From positions 247,001,218 to 247,065,217 of the forward strand of contig NC_081406.1 of NCBI RefSeq assembly GCF_030272615.1: a stretch of 64,000 nt of DNA. The letters are read 5' to 3'. Source of the stretch: Cryptomeria japonica (taxonomy: Eukaryota > Streptophyta > Pinopsida > Cupressales > Cupressaceae). A model generated the notes under the pieces. That model worked only from the letters and a program-made list of their open reading frames with translations, was not told where the DNA came from and did no database searches. Made by a program: the position numbers and the translations under genes. Of the stretch, positions 33,715 to 46,000 are shown one piece after another (the first letter of the stretch is position 1; every line of letters begins with the position of its first letter).

Positions 33715-35491
33715 TGTTGCCCCTCTGGCATGTGTTGGCATTAATGTCAAAATATGTGTTTTGATCACCTTGGTTAAATATTCAATATTTTTTGACAAGG
33801 GTAATTTTGTGTTGATCTCCGTATTGCATATCATGTCCTTTAATGTGATTTTGGAGAAAAATGAAAAGTGGTAACATTCCTAAGTAACTAGGCTCTAAGT
33901 TACTTGGAATATTAAAGGGACTCAAAAGCTATATTTGCAACTTATAAAATATGAGTTGCTTTCAATTCCTTATGTGGTCACATGTCTTATTTGAAACCTA
34001 AAAGCAAAAACTAAAGATGTATACCTTTGCAAAAAGATACTATTCCTACATCTTTTGCTAAAGTTCTTGAAGAGCTAGGACATGAGAAATGGTTGGACAT
34101 TCAGTTGTTTTGTAGAGTAGCGGCAATGCATGGTCATGTGGATTCAAACACAATTTGTCAATGATGTTAAAGGAGATATCTTCAACATTGATTTTCATCT
34201 AAGATGTTTCAAACCCTTGTTTTTGTGATTTATTTTCATGTCAAATTAATTTTTTGGTTGTGATCTATTTATTTTGGTTGTGAGTATTAAATCTTTTTAT
34301 CTCTTAGTTTGTCTGTGTTTTTCATTAAGGGATAATTATGCTATAATCTTCTGTGAAAGTTTTTGTTTATATGTTTTTGGATTTTGAGTTGTTTAACTCT
34401 CTTTCAGTCTCTTTCATGAAAATTAAAAAAAGGGGTGTTCATTGTTACATAGTTCTTACTTTGTAAAATAAAAACCTTACGGGTTATCTTAAGCATATCC
34501 GTTTTAAGTGTATTACAAAAATAAGTTGTTTTGTTTAAGCATTGCTTAAGCAAGTCGGTTTGCACAGTTTTTGTTTTGTCAAATAAAAAGGGGTTTAATG
34601 GTATTATGTGTTGTCACGTTCTTGTACAAGGGTTCTCTTATTAAAAAAAAAAATCCAAGAAGATGCACTGTTGAAAAAGATTGGGTTTTCAATTAGCAGT
34701 TTTTTCTGTTATAAATAGCTATGGCAATGCAATTTATCTCTTGCAAAGACATTGTATGCTATTTGAACACCATGAAGACCTCAAGAAAAAGGTTGATGTT
34801 GTTACACAAAGAGATAAAATCATTGTGGCTTCTTTATGACAAGAAATTCTAGTTAAATCACAGAGACATTATTCTGAAGTGAACTGAGACTATTAATGTT
34901 GTTGAAGATTTTTGGAATATTTTGTAAAATCTTTGTAAAGAAATGCATTTCTATATATCACTGTATATACTCTGTATATGCACAATATCATTCTGTAAGT
35001 GAACTTTTAAGTTCTCTATATGATAAGTTACTATGTAGTTTATAAATATACATTGGTGTATTGTAAATGAATATTGAGACTTTCTAAACTATTGTTTCTA
35101 GATCTCAAAGTTTGCGAGATCAGAAAATGTTGAGAAGTGGAACAAAGATAAAACTTTGTTTGTAAAACTTATTCAGTGAATTGTTTGGAATAGCCAGTAA
35201 GGCACATTTGTAACCAGTGAGGTTCTTTGGTCAGTGAGACCATTTTTGCTAATGAGGCATTCAAACAACCAGTAAGCCAGTGAGGCAATTTGAGTTGTTT
35301 TATTCCCTAGGAGGGTTTCCACTCAGGACATATCATTGTGTCAATTTGTGTTGTGTGATTTTTGCATGATGAAACATACCCTTGTCTTTTTATGCTGATT
35401 ATGTCTTTCAAATTGCAAAAGTTATTAAAGATTCAAAATTGACTATCAACACTTATTCACCCCCCCTCTCAGTGTTGATTGTACTCTAACA
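33715..35491 (+). repeat. 3' LTR of Copia H, about 1.78 kb
   Basis: It starts TGTTGCC and ends TACTCTAACA, so the ends are TGTT/AACA inverted. The last 680 bases match the truncated 5' LTR. The end carries TTCACCCCCCCTCTCAGTG, as in the other SIRE-like LTRs here. The start is less sure than the end (see 34435). Confidence 0.75.
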
Positions 35492-35939
35492 TGTTGGGGG
35501 GGAGTCTAGGGTAGAGTTGCGCAATTGACTACATTTTTTTTGCACAATTGACTATATTTTTTGTGCAATTGACTGAAGTTGTACATAGTTGGGGGTTCAA
35601 GTTGTGCAATTGGGCAATGAAATTGGGTAGTTGGAAGCCATAATTGTGCATTTGAAGGCTTAAACTACATATTTGATTGGGTCAAAATGCAGTTTAACTA
35701 GGGTTTGGGCTAGGTTTGACTAAAATGTGGATTGGTTTGACCTAGGGGTAAACTAGGGTTTGGATTGATTTGACCTAGGGTTGATGCTCAGGTGCCCAAT
35801 TAGGGTAATCAATTAGGGTTTGGAGTTAGGGTTTTGGAATGCACATATTTGCTAGGTTGATGGGATATGATCGATGTGGTTAGGGTTAACACAATGTTTG
35901 CCCCATTCTCTTTTAGGTTGATCTTTTGCCTTTACAAAC
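35492..35939 (+). other. Spacer with GTGCAATTGACT and GGGTTTGG words, no gene
   Basis: G/T-rich, low-complexity sequence (GATTTGACCTAGGG repeats) between the Copia LTR and the PMD frame. It occupies the place of a leader in front of the PMD ORF. I see no coding or promoter element I can support. Confidence 0.4.
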
Positions 35940-36242
35940 TCTAGAGGGTTTCCCTACATGTATGTCATTGCGTTATCAGTTGCGGGGATGCGAGAGACAT
36001 TGCCTCTTTCAATTAGGATTGTATTGTATCACATGCATGCCCGAGATAAGGGAAAATAGGGGACTCATCACCACATCAAAGCGGTGGCATTTAGAGACAA
36101 ATTAATTTCATCTATCGATGGGGGAGGTGACGGTCACATTGGAGGACGCGTGGCGTATACTGAGGATTTATATCCATGGTGAGCTAGTTATATATGATCC
36201 TTAGATAGGGAGAGAGGCCCTTAGCTCAATGTTTGAGGTGGA

Positions 36243-37212
36243 CGCAAAAATTAGGTACAATGTTGTGTCACACTTTATAAAGGAAATGACCAATGTTGAA
36301 TCAACTTTTTAAATTGAATCAATAGAAAGTGACATATATGTTTTGAATTTTGAAATGATGTAAACTAATAAAATGTATATTTTTTGTGTATTTTATGTTT
36401 GTAGTTTTTATTAAAAATTAAAAACTTATTTGAAGATAGTTTTGTATAAAGTAAACACTATAATTTAGTTGTTGATAAAATGATGAAATTGAAGTTACAC
36501 AAGCCACCACACTTCATTTAATAAATTTTACCTTTTTTTCTTCAATTTTTTTTGTGTATTTTGATAACTTGAAACTTTAGTGTATCCATATATTTTTTAC
36601 TATTTTTTATACATATATATTTTTCAATAAATTTGAAAAGTTGCATGTTTTGAAATATAACTCTTTCCATTTACTGCCACCTTTTTTATTCATTATTTAT
36701 CCAAATTAGAAAAGAATTATATCTTCTTGACATGGATTCTTTTCTCTAGTGCATCATAATTTTCTCAAAAAATTTAAATAAATTTTATTATTTTTTCTTG
36801 TCGAGATAATTAATCTTATATTTAAGTGTTGATGGCCTACTTTTAATAAAAATAAAATATTAAAAATAATTAAAATATTAAAAGAGATATATTTTGGAAT
36901 ATTCACTTGTAGATTTATAAAAGTGTATTTTTACATTTCAAAAAAAATATTATTTATAAGAGTACGAGTTGTTGAAACATCGAGTTTTTCAAATAAAATT
37001 AAAAAAATGGTGATTAGACCAAAAGTGATATAAAATATACATTTAGTAGACACTTCCAATTGGAAAAGTTGCGGTCCATATATAGCTTATCTATAATGAA
37101 TCTATATAGACCATATGTTTGACTAAAATTAATTTTTAGTTGGAAAAACTTAAATTCACTTTTGCTGATAAGTTGGCTTGAAAAGTGACACAATATTGTA
37201 CTTTTACCCACT
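36243..37212. mobile_element. Non-coding inverted-repeat element (copy 1), 970 bp
   Basis: The element is flanked by GTGGA at 36238-36242 and 37213-37217. Its left end contains GGTACAATGTTGTGTCACAC; the reverse complement of its right end reads AGTGGGTAAAAGTACAATAT followed by TGTGTCAC. It is AT-rich, has no ORF of interest, and aligns over its length with copy 2. The outermost 10-12 bases of the two ends do not pair well, so the exact terminus is uncertain. Confidence 0.75.
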
Positions 37213-38554
37213 GTGGATGAGTTATGCATTGTCGATTATGAGATCAGATGGGAGACGGTGGTAGCTCAACATTTGAGGCTGGTGATTATTATCAACATAG
37301 TTATAATGAGATTGGTAGCACCATATAGGAGAGGACATGAATTCATGATTGGACATAGTTGCATGCTAGAGCGGATGGTAATGGATGGGATTGTGTTTGC
37401 GTGGGGACCATGCATGCTAGAAATGTTGTATTTTTACTTGCACTATGTGGCATATAGACGAACTTTGACTATCAGTTGTGGGTTGACATTGCTACAAGTG
37501 TGGACATTTGTGCACATAATAGGGTGTAGACCTAAACCCGACAAACAGGTGCGACCAAGACTACCTTATGTATATTGCTATGATGGGGCATTGTTACAGT
37601 AACTTTGGGGTATACATTTCACTAGAGATGAGTTAGACTACCTCAAATATTTCACATGGAGACTGTATAGGGATTGTCCCAGTTGGTCGAATGATGAGGA
37701 GCATCTCACGTACTATAGATAGGAGAGATACATGATAGGTGGGACTATTTTGAGATAGAGAATCATTGAGGTTCAGTTGCTAGAGAGGGTTCTACAATAG
37801 TTTGGGGAGTGACAGGATGTCCCTACAAGTATGACATATTATGCACGATCCAACAAAGAGGTTGGAGATTGGGGAATATTCATCAGACCACATGTAACAG
37901 TATTTACAGAGTTCAAGCAATTATAGCCCAGACAATGGTGTGTAGGTCTAGATGTTATAGATGTAGGCACAACAATGACATATGATAGGTGGTTTGTAGA
38001 CCACAAGCTATTTCTGTTGACAGATCTGTAGATCCCAATTTCGAGGGTGGCACCACGAAAAGATCAAAGGATAGGGTAGGATTATGAGACAAAGGAGTCG
38101 AAGGGGGATGTGGATGAGGAGTCAGATGAGCATGATGATGAAGAGTTGAATGAGGACGAAGGAGGAGACCATGGCACCATTCCTACATTTATGGATTAAG
38201 ACGATGACATACAAACTCTACATGATGAGCCTGTGTAGGATGTGGCTGTAGGCAATGAGGTCGAGCATATTCTAGATGATAGGGCTATGAGGGGAAATGT
38301 GAGGTATTAAAGAGAGCACATCTCAGTTCTAGAGAGATAGATAACATCTTTTTAGGCAGTCAGGACGACTTGGGATGTTGAGCGAGGATCATTGATTGCA
38401 GATATGGAGAGAATGGTAGTGCAAAGAGATCAGTCAAGAGTGTAGAGAGGGATACACTATTGGCAAAGAGGGATACTCTGATAGATTCTCAAGATACAAT
38501 AGACAGGACAACTTGGGAAGCAAAACGAGAACTTCTTATTGTAGATAGGGATAG

Positions 38555-39522
38555 GGTAAAAGCACAAAGTTGTGTCACACTTTTATAAAGGAAATGGCTA
38601 ATGTTGATTCAAATTTTTAAATTGAATCAATAGAAAGTGAAATATATGTTTAGAGTTTTGCATTGATGTAAACTAATAAAATGTATATTATTTTGTGTAT
38701 TTTATGTTTGTATTTTTTTTTTAAATTTAAAAATGATTTGAATATACTTTCTTATAAATTAAACACTATATTTAGGTGCTGATAAAATGCAGAAATTTAA
38801 GTTAACGAGGAGTCATACTTTATATAGTAAATTTTACCTTTTTTCTTTAATATTTTTCTGTATATTTATAACTTGAAACTTTAGTGCAAAAATATATTTT
38901 TACCTATTTTTTTTATATATATATTTTTCAATAAATTTGAAAAGTTGTGTGTACTGAAATATAACTCTTTCCATTTGGCATCACTTTTTTTTCTTAATTA
39001 TTTATCCAAATTAGAAAAGAATTATATGATCTTGACATAGACTCTTTTCTCTAGTGCATTTATTTTTTTCAGATTTTTTAGAAAATTTTTAGTATTTTTC
39101 CGTTACAAGATAATCAACCTTATATTTTAGTGTTGATGACCTACTTTCAATAAAAATAAAATATTAAATATAAAAAACTAATTTAAATATTAAAAGATAT
39201 ATATTTTGGAAAATTCACTAATAGATCTATAAAAGGGTATTTTTATATTTCAAAAAAAATATTATTTATAAGAGTGGGAGTTGTTGAAACATCGAGTTTT
39301 TCAAAAATAAAAAAACAAATTTTGGTAATTAGACCCAAAGTGGTATAAAATATACATTTAGTAGACAAATCTAATTGGAAAATTTGTGGCCCATATATAA
39401 GATAGCTATAATGAATCTCTATAGACCATATGTTTGACTAAAATTAATTTTTAGTTAGAATTACTTAAATGCACTTGTGTTGATAAATTGGCCTGAAATG
39501 TGACAGTTTTGTGTTTTTATCC
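38555..39522. mobile_element. Non-coding inverted-repeat element (copy 2), 968 bp
   Basis: The element is flanked by GATAG at 38550-38554 and 39523-39527. The left end is GGTAAAAGCACAAAGTTGTG and the reverse complement of the right end is GGATAAAAACACAAAACTGT, so the termini are GG...CC inverted repeats of about 26 bases. Colinear with copy 1 (for example GAAACATCGAGTTTTTCAAA and CATATGTTTGACTAAAATTA in both) and in the same orientation. Confidence 0.8.
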
Positions 39523-39912
39523 GATAGACTTATAGTAGAGAGGGCTACACTTATAGCCTCTCAAGACATAATAGTGTTTAGAGCACAAAGAGAAGATGAG
39601 GTTGTCTAAGAGTTTATCCAGAGTGTCACATATATCAGTATGTGCGAGGATATGCGGGAGATAGGAGAGCTAGGGAAGAAGGCCATATATTAGAGGGATC
39701 TGTATAAGAGTGTGGTGCCAACAAAGCAGAGAGAACCATCATATTGGGCACATAGGAGGTCATGCAACATGAAACACTCTCAGAGGACACATAGCAATGC
39801 AAACATGGTAGAGCCATTGATGCCACCAAGATAGGCATGACTGAGGATAGGAGGAGCTTCATCCTTAGGACAAAATAAAGGTTAGGAGGATCGAGGGAGC
39901 ACCTAATGATAC

Positions 39913-40260
39913 TTTTAGTGATTACATTGTGTTTTTGTTGTAGACAATTTTTGAGATCGTACTGAGCCTGCAAGATTTATTCAAAACAGATACTCTAATT
40001 TTTGTACTCTGATACTTTTTGTGATGTATATATGACATTCAAATTCTATATGAGACAATGATGTGTTGGACTATATGAGATGCTTTGATTTGTTATGATA
40101 ATGCTTTTATGTATGTTATGTTTCTATATGATGATGATGATGATGCTTTGCATAATGCCATGATGTTATTATGATGATGTATGCATGTGATGCTATGTAA
40201 TGTATGGATTAGGATGCAATGTTATCATGCTATTTGAGGATACTAACATACGTGTCCAGG
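39913..40260 (+). other. ATGATG-rich spacer
   Basis: Low-complexity GATGATGATG and TATGATG sequence. It resembles the reverse complement of the CATCAT-rich spacer that adjoins the 3' end of the left PMD ORF (8100-8820), which supports a similar origin. No gene. Confidence 0.5.
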
Positions 40261-40434
40261 ATGAAATGATGTATGAATGATTATGATATGCATATGTACT
40301 AACATGATGTGAATGCCAAATGAAATGATATATGGATGATTATGATATGCATATGTACTAACATGTTGTGAATGGGATGAAATGATATATGGATAATTAT
40401 GATATACATATATACTAACATGTTGTGAATCCAG
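40261..40434 (+). repeat. 57-bp tandem repeat, three copies
   Basis: The unit ATGAAATGATRTATGRATGA … ACTAACATGTTGTGAATG starts at about 40261, 40320 and 40377, with a handful of differences between copies. Confidence 0.8.
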
Positions 40435-41887
40435 TATGCACTTGTGTTTGGGTACTAGAGTATGAAACCAAGCGGACCATAAGGACTAATTAAAGAAATG
40501 TTAGTAAGAGACAAAAATTAAATGGAGAAAAGTTAATAATGATGGAACCTTACTTTCATAAGTGCACCTTAGCAATAAAGAGCTTTATTTAATATGGCAA
40601 GTGGATACATCGCGTCATGACATATAAGGTCAGAGTGATAATGTGATCCCTTTGTAGAAAAATAGACATATTGCAGACAAGGAATGTTTCACTCTATCCT
40701 AAAACTTTTGTGTATGTTAAGGGTCGAGGTATGTGTGATAGTCACAAAGTGAACGTACCAACACAGACACCCAAAACATACTTGCTTCAGAGCATCATGA
40801 AAACATCCCACAAACAAAACAAATCAAAACATCATGAATCATCCTGGCCACTCTCATCGCTTGTGGATATCCTCGGGGAGGGTAGGAATGTGATCAAAGA
40901 TAAATCAATGAATGATAAGATATTATTGATAATTAATAAATAAAATCCTTAATTATCTCCTCATGAAAAACAAATTAGTAGGTTGAAGATATTATGGAGA
41001 TTGAATAATTAAGTAAACATCTCCATATGAGAGGATAAATAGAAGAATAAAAAAATAAAAAAATGAGAATTATCCCCACATTAGAGGATAAATAGAGATA
41101 ATTAATAAATAAGATGTATTAAATATCTCCTCATAAAAAGCAAAAATTATGGAGAATTAATAAATAAAATTTATTATCTCCATTTTAGAAGAAAATAAAT
41201 ATGATAAATTAATAAATGTATATTATTCATATTTATGGGTTAAGTAATTAAATAAAATAAATTTATTTAATTAATAGGACAAGAAAATAAATAAATAAAT
41301 ATTAAATTTATTTATTTAATTTTTAGAAGAAGGGTTAGTAGGAAAGAGGGTTTACTTAATTAAACCTAATAGGCAAACAAGTCAAACTAATGCCCAGAGA
41401 CCTTAATTTGGTCAAATTAAGTCAAGTTGAGTCAAATTGGGTGAAGTTGGGAAGAATTGGGAAGAATCGAAAGGAAATGGAAATAAAATGGGAAGAATTG
41501 GGAAAATTAGGTCAAAATGAGTAAATCGGGTCAAACAGGTCAAAGGACATGAATGGGACCGAAATGATGCCATGGGATAGGAAATAAGGTTGAAATGATG
41601 TCACATGACTGGAATTGGGAGAAAATGATGCCATTAGGATAGGTTTTTGGAGAAAATGATGTTGTAGGATCAAAATGGGAGCAAATTGAGATCATCGGGA
41701 TAAGTTTTGGGACGAATCAATGTCATGGAATCAAAATGGGGATGAAATGACATCAATCAAATGGATTTGGGACAAATTTATATCATGGAATTGAAATGAT
41801 GAGAAAATGATATCAACTGGATAGAAAATGGGAAAGGATAAGTGAGACAGAATCGAGGAATAGTGAAGACCATGCACGCAATGAAAT
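40435..41887. other. AT-rich unassigned region, no gene
   Basis: From 40930 to 41340 it is dominated by AATTAATAAATAAA words and a recurring ATCTCCTCAT/ATCTCCA phrase. From 41400 to 41870 purine-rich segments such as GTCAAATTGGGTGAAG and GAAATGATGCCATGGGA repeat irregularly. It could be decayed Gypsy LTR and leader sequence, but I cannot show borders. Confidence 0.35.
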
Positions 41888-43129
41888 TGTTGGCCATTTG
41901 GAGGAATTGATTATGTGTTGCATTGATGTTTTGTCATTGATCTCAACACTAGCTGTTTTGGATTCTTTACCGGCACCCTTCTGGTCCCAGTAGGTTGAGT
42001 AGTTCCTGGTTGGTTTGGATCTAGCATGATCCAATATAGTTTGGTTATGGAATTGGTTTATTCATGATACTCATGTTCATATTCAGTCAGTTGCTTTTGG
42101 TCTAGTGATTGGATGCTATCCTGCTTGCTTGGAAGCTTGGCTTGTGGTTCTAGCGAAGGCGTCACCCACAGAGCTTTTGATGAAGATATTTGATGATATG
42201 CATAAGTGGTGTTGGTGCAACTTCTAGTGGAGATTCAGGATACTGATGGTGATCATGTTCGAGACATGGCATATGGAGATCATTGCTTTAGTGTGTGGAC
42301 CTATATTGGGTCCCGGTTGATCTAGGTTATGCACTGACTTAATGTAACGTGTGGATTGGACCTCTTGATGTGTTTTTGGGATGTCTTATGTTATGGATAT
42401 TATTTTTTTGGTCTAAGGCCTATATGTTTTGTAATTATGTAATTGGTTTATTGTCTAGTGGACGACCTAATTGTTTATGGTCGAGGGTTTGTATAAATGA
42501 TGTAAGATCTCATTGTAGATCATCATGGTATAGGATCAGGATATAGGAATGGGATATGTGTATGTAATGTGTGAATAATGTAATATCATTCAGGTAGAGG
42601 ATTCGGTTGATCATTGGAGATCGAATTGGGTTTATGTAAGAGGATCTAGTCCTTCGGTATTGAGCTTAACCGGAACTATACTCGGGCATAGGAAATGCTA
42701 TATTTGCAGTTCATTCATTCTTCCGGATTGTAGTTTGGATTTCTATGTAGTTAGTGAGACTCCTTTTTGTGATGAGCAGTGTGCTCTAGGTTGTTGGCCT
42801 TCCTGCAAGTGTAGGCCCCTCAATTGTAATTCACATACTTACTGCAGAAGTATTATCTGACTGTGGGTAGGCTTCCCACCGTGGTTTTTCCCTTTACCGG
42901 ATTTTCCATGTATAAATCTTGGTGTCATGTGGATGGTATTTATTCTCTGATTATTGTTTATGTTTAATTGGTTTAACTGCTATTCTGGTATTTGGTTTAA
43001 GCATTCCGTTATTAATGTTTTGGGTTTCGGTATTAAAGTTTTAATTGCTAAATGTTTTGGTGATCTGTGACAATTGATTCACCCCCCACCCCCTCTCAGT
43101 TGTCTCCCGGTTATTTGAACTGTCTAACA
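41888..43129 (+). repeat. Copia (SIRE-like) solo LTR, 1.24 kb
   Basis: It starts TGTTGGCCATTTGG and ends GAACTGTCTAACA. Typical late-LTR landmarks are ACTGTGGGTAGGCTTCCCAC, GTGGTTTTTCCC and TTGATTCACCCCCCACCCCC followed by TCTCAGTTG. No primer site or gag follows and no pol precedes. A 4-base AAAT flanks both sides, weak support for a target duplication. Confidence 0.65.
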
Positions 43130-44380
43130 AAATTAAAATAGGAGATACGACCATTGACCCTTTTTTAGTGTCTACAATCACAACTATCCAAAACCCTTAA
43201 AAAATATATATAGACTCTTAATAATATAAGTTAAGGCCTAAGATCAAAGCCAATCCCAAAACCCAATCACTTGCCAGATCTTCAATAGATTGAACCCTTA
43301 AAAATGACCAAGCATCTCCTATCAATAGCACATTGTAATCATAAAATTTGATCCACACTCATATTGAGGATTGATGAAAGATATCTTCCATTAATGTGTG
43401 CCTAGGAAGAAACCCAATATATATTGGAATCTTCATATGTACATTTTACAAGAGGAACATTCATGTCAACCCTTAACAAATTCGAACATAACATTCTCCT
43501 AATATTATAGACTTGACAAACCATTAGAAAATGTAATTATTATCATTTGATAGTAGTGATTCTAGCATTGACATTTTTCTTTGATATATTCATAATCTTC
43601 CACTTTTTCGAAGTATGAACATGTATAAAGTTATGTATAATGTGGAAAATTTGCATTTAGGGTTGTGTTTGCACAAAGGCCAAGAGCAATCTAGAGATGT
43701 TGTACAAGGAATGAAGCCTACATAAGGAATACTACATTAAATAATATATTGTGTGAAAGTCAACATATCTTGTTCAATAAGATCAAGTAGAACATGAGTG
43801 TTTTGATCCATGAAATTGGCATAGACAATCATCAAAGTTAGACTTGCATGTAGAACTAAAAGATAATTACAAATAAGTTTCATTTTTGTGCCACCCTACA
43901 AATTCACAAATATTTTTGGAGATTTATATTTTTTTGTGTCTAGGGTGGTCCTCCATTAGATGCTTCAATACAAATATTGTAAGGGGTGAATGCAAGATCA
44001 TGATGGACCAAATATTGGAAATAGAAAAAATAACATGCTAGATAGAAAATTGCTAACATTGAGATGGAAAAAGTGTTAATATTATAGCCCATGTATGGAT
44101 TTTCTTCAAAATGTCTTGGGATTACCTTGGATTTAGGCAAAAAGAGGTCCTAAAACTTGCTAATATAGTTTGCACAACCACACATTAAGTGTTAACTTGA
44201 AATTTTCAATAACATCATCATTGTATTTGACAAACATTTTTGCAACGAAATTTTATGAAAAAAATATATTGTAGAGAAAACACCCAAGATTCTATAAATT
44301 ATGCCTCATTGTTTGTGTAAAAAGGGTGTTTTATCTTGCTAATTCGTCACCTAGGTCCTCTTGACAATTGTTACTTAAGT
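43130..44380. other. Unassigned AT-rich region, no gene
   Basis: No coding signature, repeat or RNA gene recognised on either strand. The short ORFs have no domain and no codon bias. Confidence 0.4.
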
Positions 44381-44682
44381 TTACTTCAAATACACATAGG
44401 AGACCTACCACTTTATGTCAAGTCATAAGATTAAGAAACGTATCATAATATTATGTGATCCTATGTTCACCTTGGGCTATATATCCAAGGGGTTCCCTTT
44501 GTAATATCAATCAATCTATTATAATATATCATTTATATAAGTTAATAGAATAGAATTACTCTTTCATAGTTGATCTCTCTTGTGCTTTCATAGAAGTTCC
44601 TAGATATTGGGTGGCTACAATCTTTAGCCAAATCTTGCATGGTATAGAGAATTCTATACCAATTCTTATATGGTACTAGAGC
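44381..44682 (+). repeat. Copia LTR 3' part with decayed primer site
   Basis: TTTGTAATATCAATCAATCT, a common LTR polyadenylation-region style, is followed by TCTCTTGTGC and the end ACCAATTCTTATA. Then TGGTACTAGAGC at 44671-44682 resembles the initiator-Met primer site TGGTATCAGAGC with two swapped bases. The left border is not visible. Downstream gag is not recognisable. Confidence 0.45.
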
Positions 44683-45539
44683 TTGTGAGATTGCTTCTTG
44701 ATAGTCTTAATTAAGAGACATAGGTTGCAAATCTAGGTAGATCTTGAAAATTTGAGTATGCTCTTTTAATGTATTGAATGACGATCTAAAAAATAAAAAA
44801 GCTAATAGAAATACCAAAAGCTAATAGAAGTTGCATTTTCATCTCTTCTCACTTATATCATAATGTGCATGTTCCTTTACTTCTATGGTTGAATGAGTAT
44901 TTTTATGCTCTTTATACTATACAATATGTAAAATCTATTTGTAGGGACTATTTTTGGATTTCTAATTCCCTCTTGATGCTTTGTCAAATATATTGCCTCT
45001 ATACGTGTCTTCAGAAGTTGTGAACCAAAGACCTACGCGAGTTCTTATGACAACCTTCATTGATTCCCTATGATGTAGTCAGTAGGAAGTAACACAATAT
45101 AGTCTTAGTGCATCACAACCCATTTTCATTTTTATGTTCTCTCTCTCCCCTTCCTTCTACAAGATAATAGAGTAGGATTAAACTAGGGTTTCTTAGTGTT
45201 GAGTTGGATCAATACTACTGCATCTAGATTAGAAAGAATGTTGACTTTCTCCAAATATTCAACCTCACTTTAGCAGAGTTCACACACTCTGAGGTTGTTT
45301 CCATTGTATCATTGGAATGCTAGACCTGGTCAAGTAGGGTGCAATTTCATGTGACAATAGAGATAAATTTTAGAATTAACATGGAGACACCTAAGCATAA
45401 TTTAGGGACATAATGTACACCATATTTCTTCCGTCATTTTCCTTTAAGGAATGGGAAAAAATCTTGCATATTATCTTGGTTTTGTTTCTTCCTAATGAGG
45501 GGAATATTGTTTGACATGACTGGATCATCTTCAACATTC
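44683..45539. other. Unassigned region, no gene
   Basis: Sequence after the Copia primer-like site. No gag motif could be read in any frame. I see nothing else to annotate. Confidence 0.35.
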
Positions 45540-46000
45540 AATGTTGAGCATCTACCATCATTGTAGACGACTCTACAATGGGGGGTTTGCATGGTTCCTA
45601 TTCTTCTTCTCTCTTATGGGGGGGATTTTCCTCACAATGTTTTTAGCCCATATCATTCTTCATTGGGATTATTTTGTGTTTTCTCACTTTTGGGGAGTGG
45701 TTTTGTCCCACTAGGTTTTCTCTAACGCTCTATTTGTGAGAGACTACATTTGAGTACCTAAAATACTCTAGTAGTCGAGACCCATCATCGCATCTCTAAA
45801 TTTGTGTATATGGACTGTGTTATGTTTATTGGTTGATCAGTTATATCTGTAGATGAACTTTTTTGGAGGTTAGGGTGGATGGGTAGTCTGATATGTAGGC
45901 AATTTTGATGAGATGGGGGGAGATTTTTGGATGTTATGAATATTGTACCTCTTTTTTACATAGAAATAAAATAACGATTATTACCGAGCAAAAAAAAAAA
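45540..46000 (+). mobile_element. 3' end of a LINE with poly(A) tail (5' truncated)
   Basis: The segment ends AACGATTATTACCGAGC followed by eleven A (45990-46000). The TTACCGA-A(n) ending is a familiar plant L1 3' terminus. Before it lies T/G-rich sequence of 3' UTR type (TTTGTGCTTT-like and GGGGGGAGATTTTTGG). The left border and the target duplication could not be fixed. Confidence 0.4.

Larger units (their letters stand above)
15441..35491 (+). mobile_element. SIRE-like Ty1/Copia element H, host of a nested Copia complex
   Basis: The element has a 5' LTR fragment, initiator-Met primer site, gag, protease, integrase, RT, RNase H, a non-coding tail, a polypurine tract and a 3' LTR, all on +. 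It is split by an insertion at 17201-29246. The order protease-integrase-RT-RNase H defines Copia. The long gag with extra zinc knuckles and the GATTCACCCCC... U5 signature fit the SIRE/Maximus group. Stops and frameshifts throughout show it is old. Confidence 0.85.
35940..39912 (+). pseudogene. Plant mobile domain (PMD) frame, interrupted by two inverted-repeat elements
   Basis: Coding is found in three blocks: about 35950-36242, 37213-38554 and 39523-39912. The first holds the PMD signature, with RWH at about 36081 and FHLSMGEVTVTLEDAWRILR at about 36108-36168, as in the antisense ORF at 11063-9230. The second is open at 37213-37602 (GLTLLQVWTFVH, RPRLPYVYCYDG) and then runs through stops to an acidic stretch (ESDEHDDEELNEDEGGD) and a possible coiled coil. 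The third is a short C-terminal remnant. Removing the insert at 36243-37212 joins FEVD to ELCIVDYE. It is probably another retrotransposon extra ORF, here on +; no gag-pol accompanies it. Confidence 0.7.

Noticed and set aside
34435..34445. Start of the Copia H 3' LTR at TGTTCATTG after AAAAAAAGGGG
   Set aside because: The site at 33715 has the CATCAATGCCAAAGG context shared with X1/X2 polypurine tracts and gives TGTT/AACA ends. The truncated 5' LTR cannot decide, so this remains an alternative.
37014..37229. ORF on the minus strand across the right end of the first 970-bp element
   Set aside because: It spans the element-host junction and its counterpart in copy 2 is not open.
40671..40943. 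Small + strand ORF of 90 codons (MQTRNVSLYPKTF)
   Set aside because: No recognisable family, no conserved context, length within chance for this composition.
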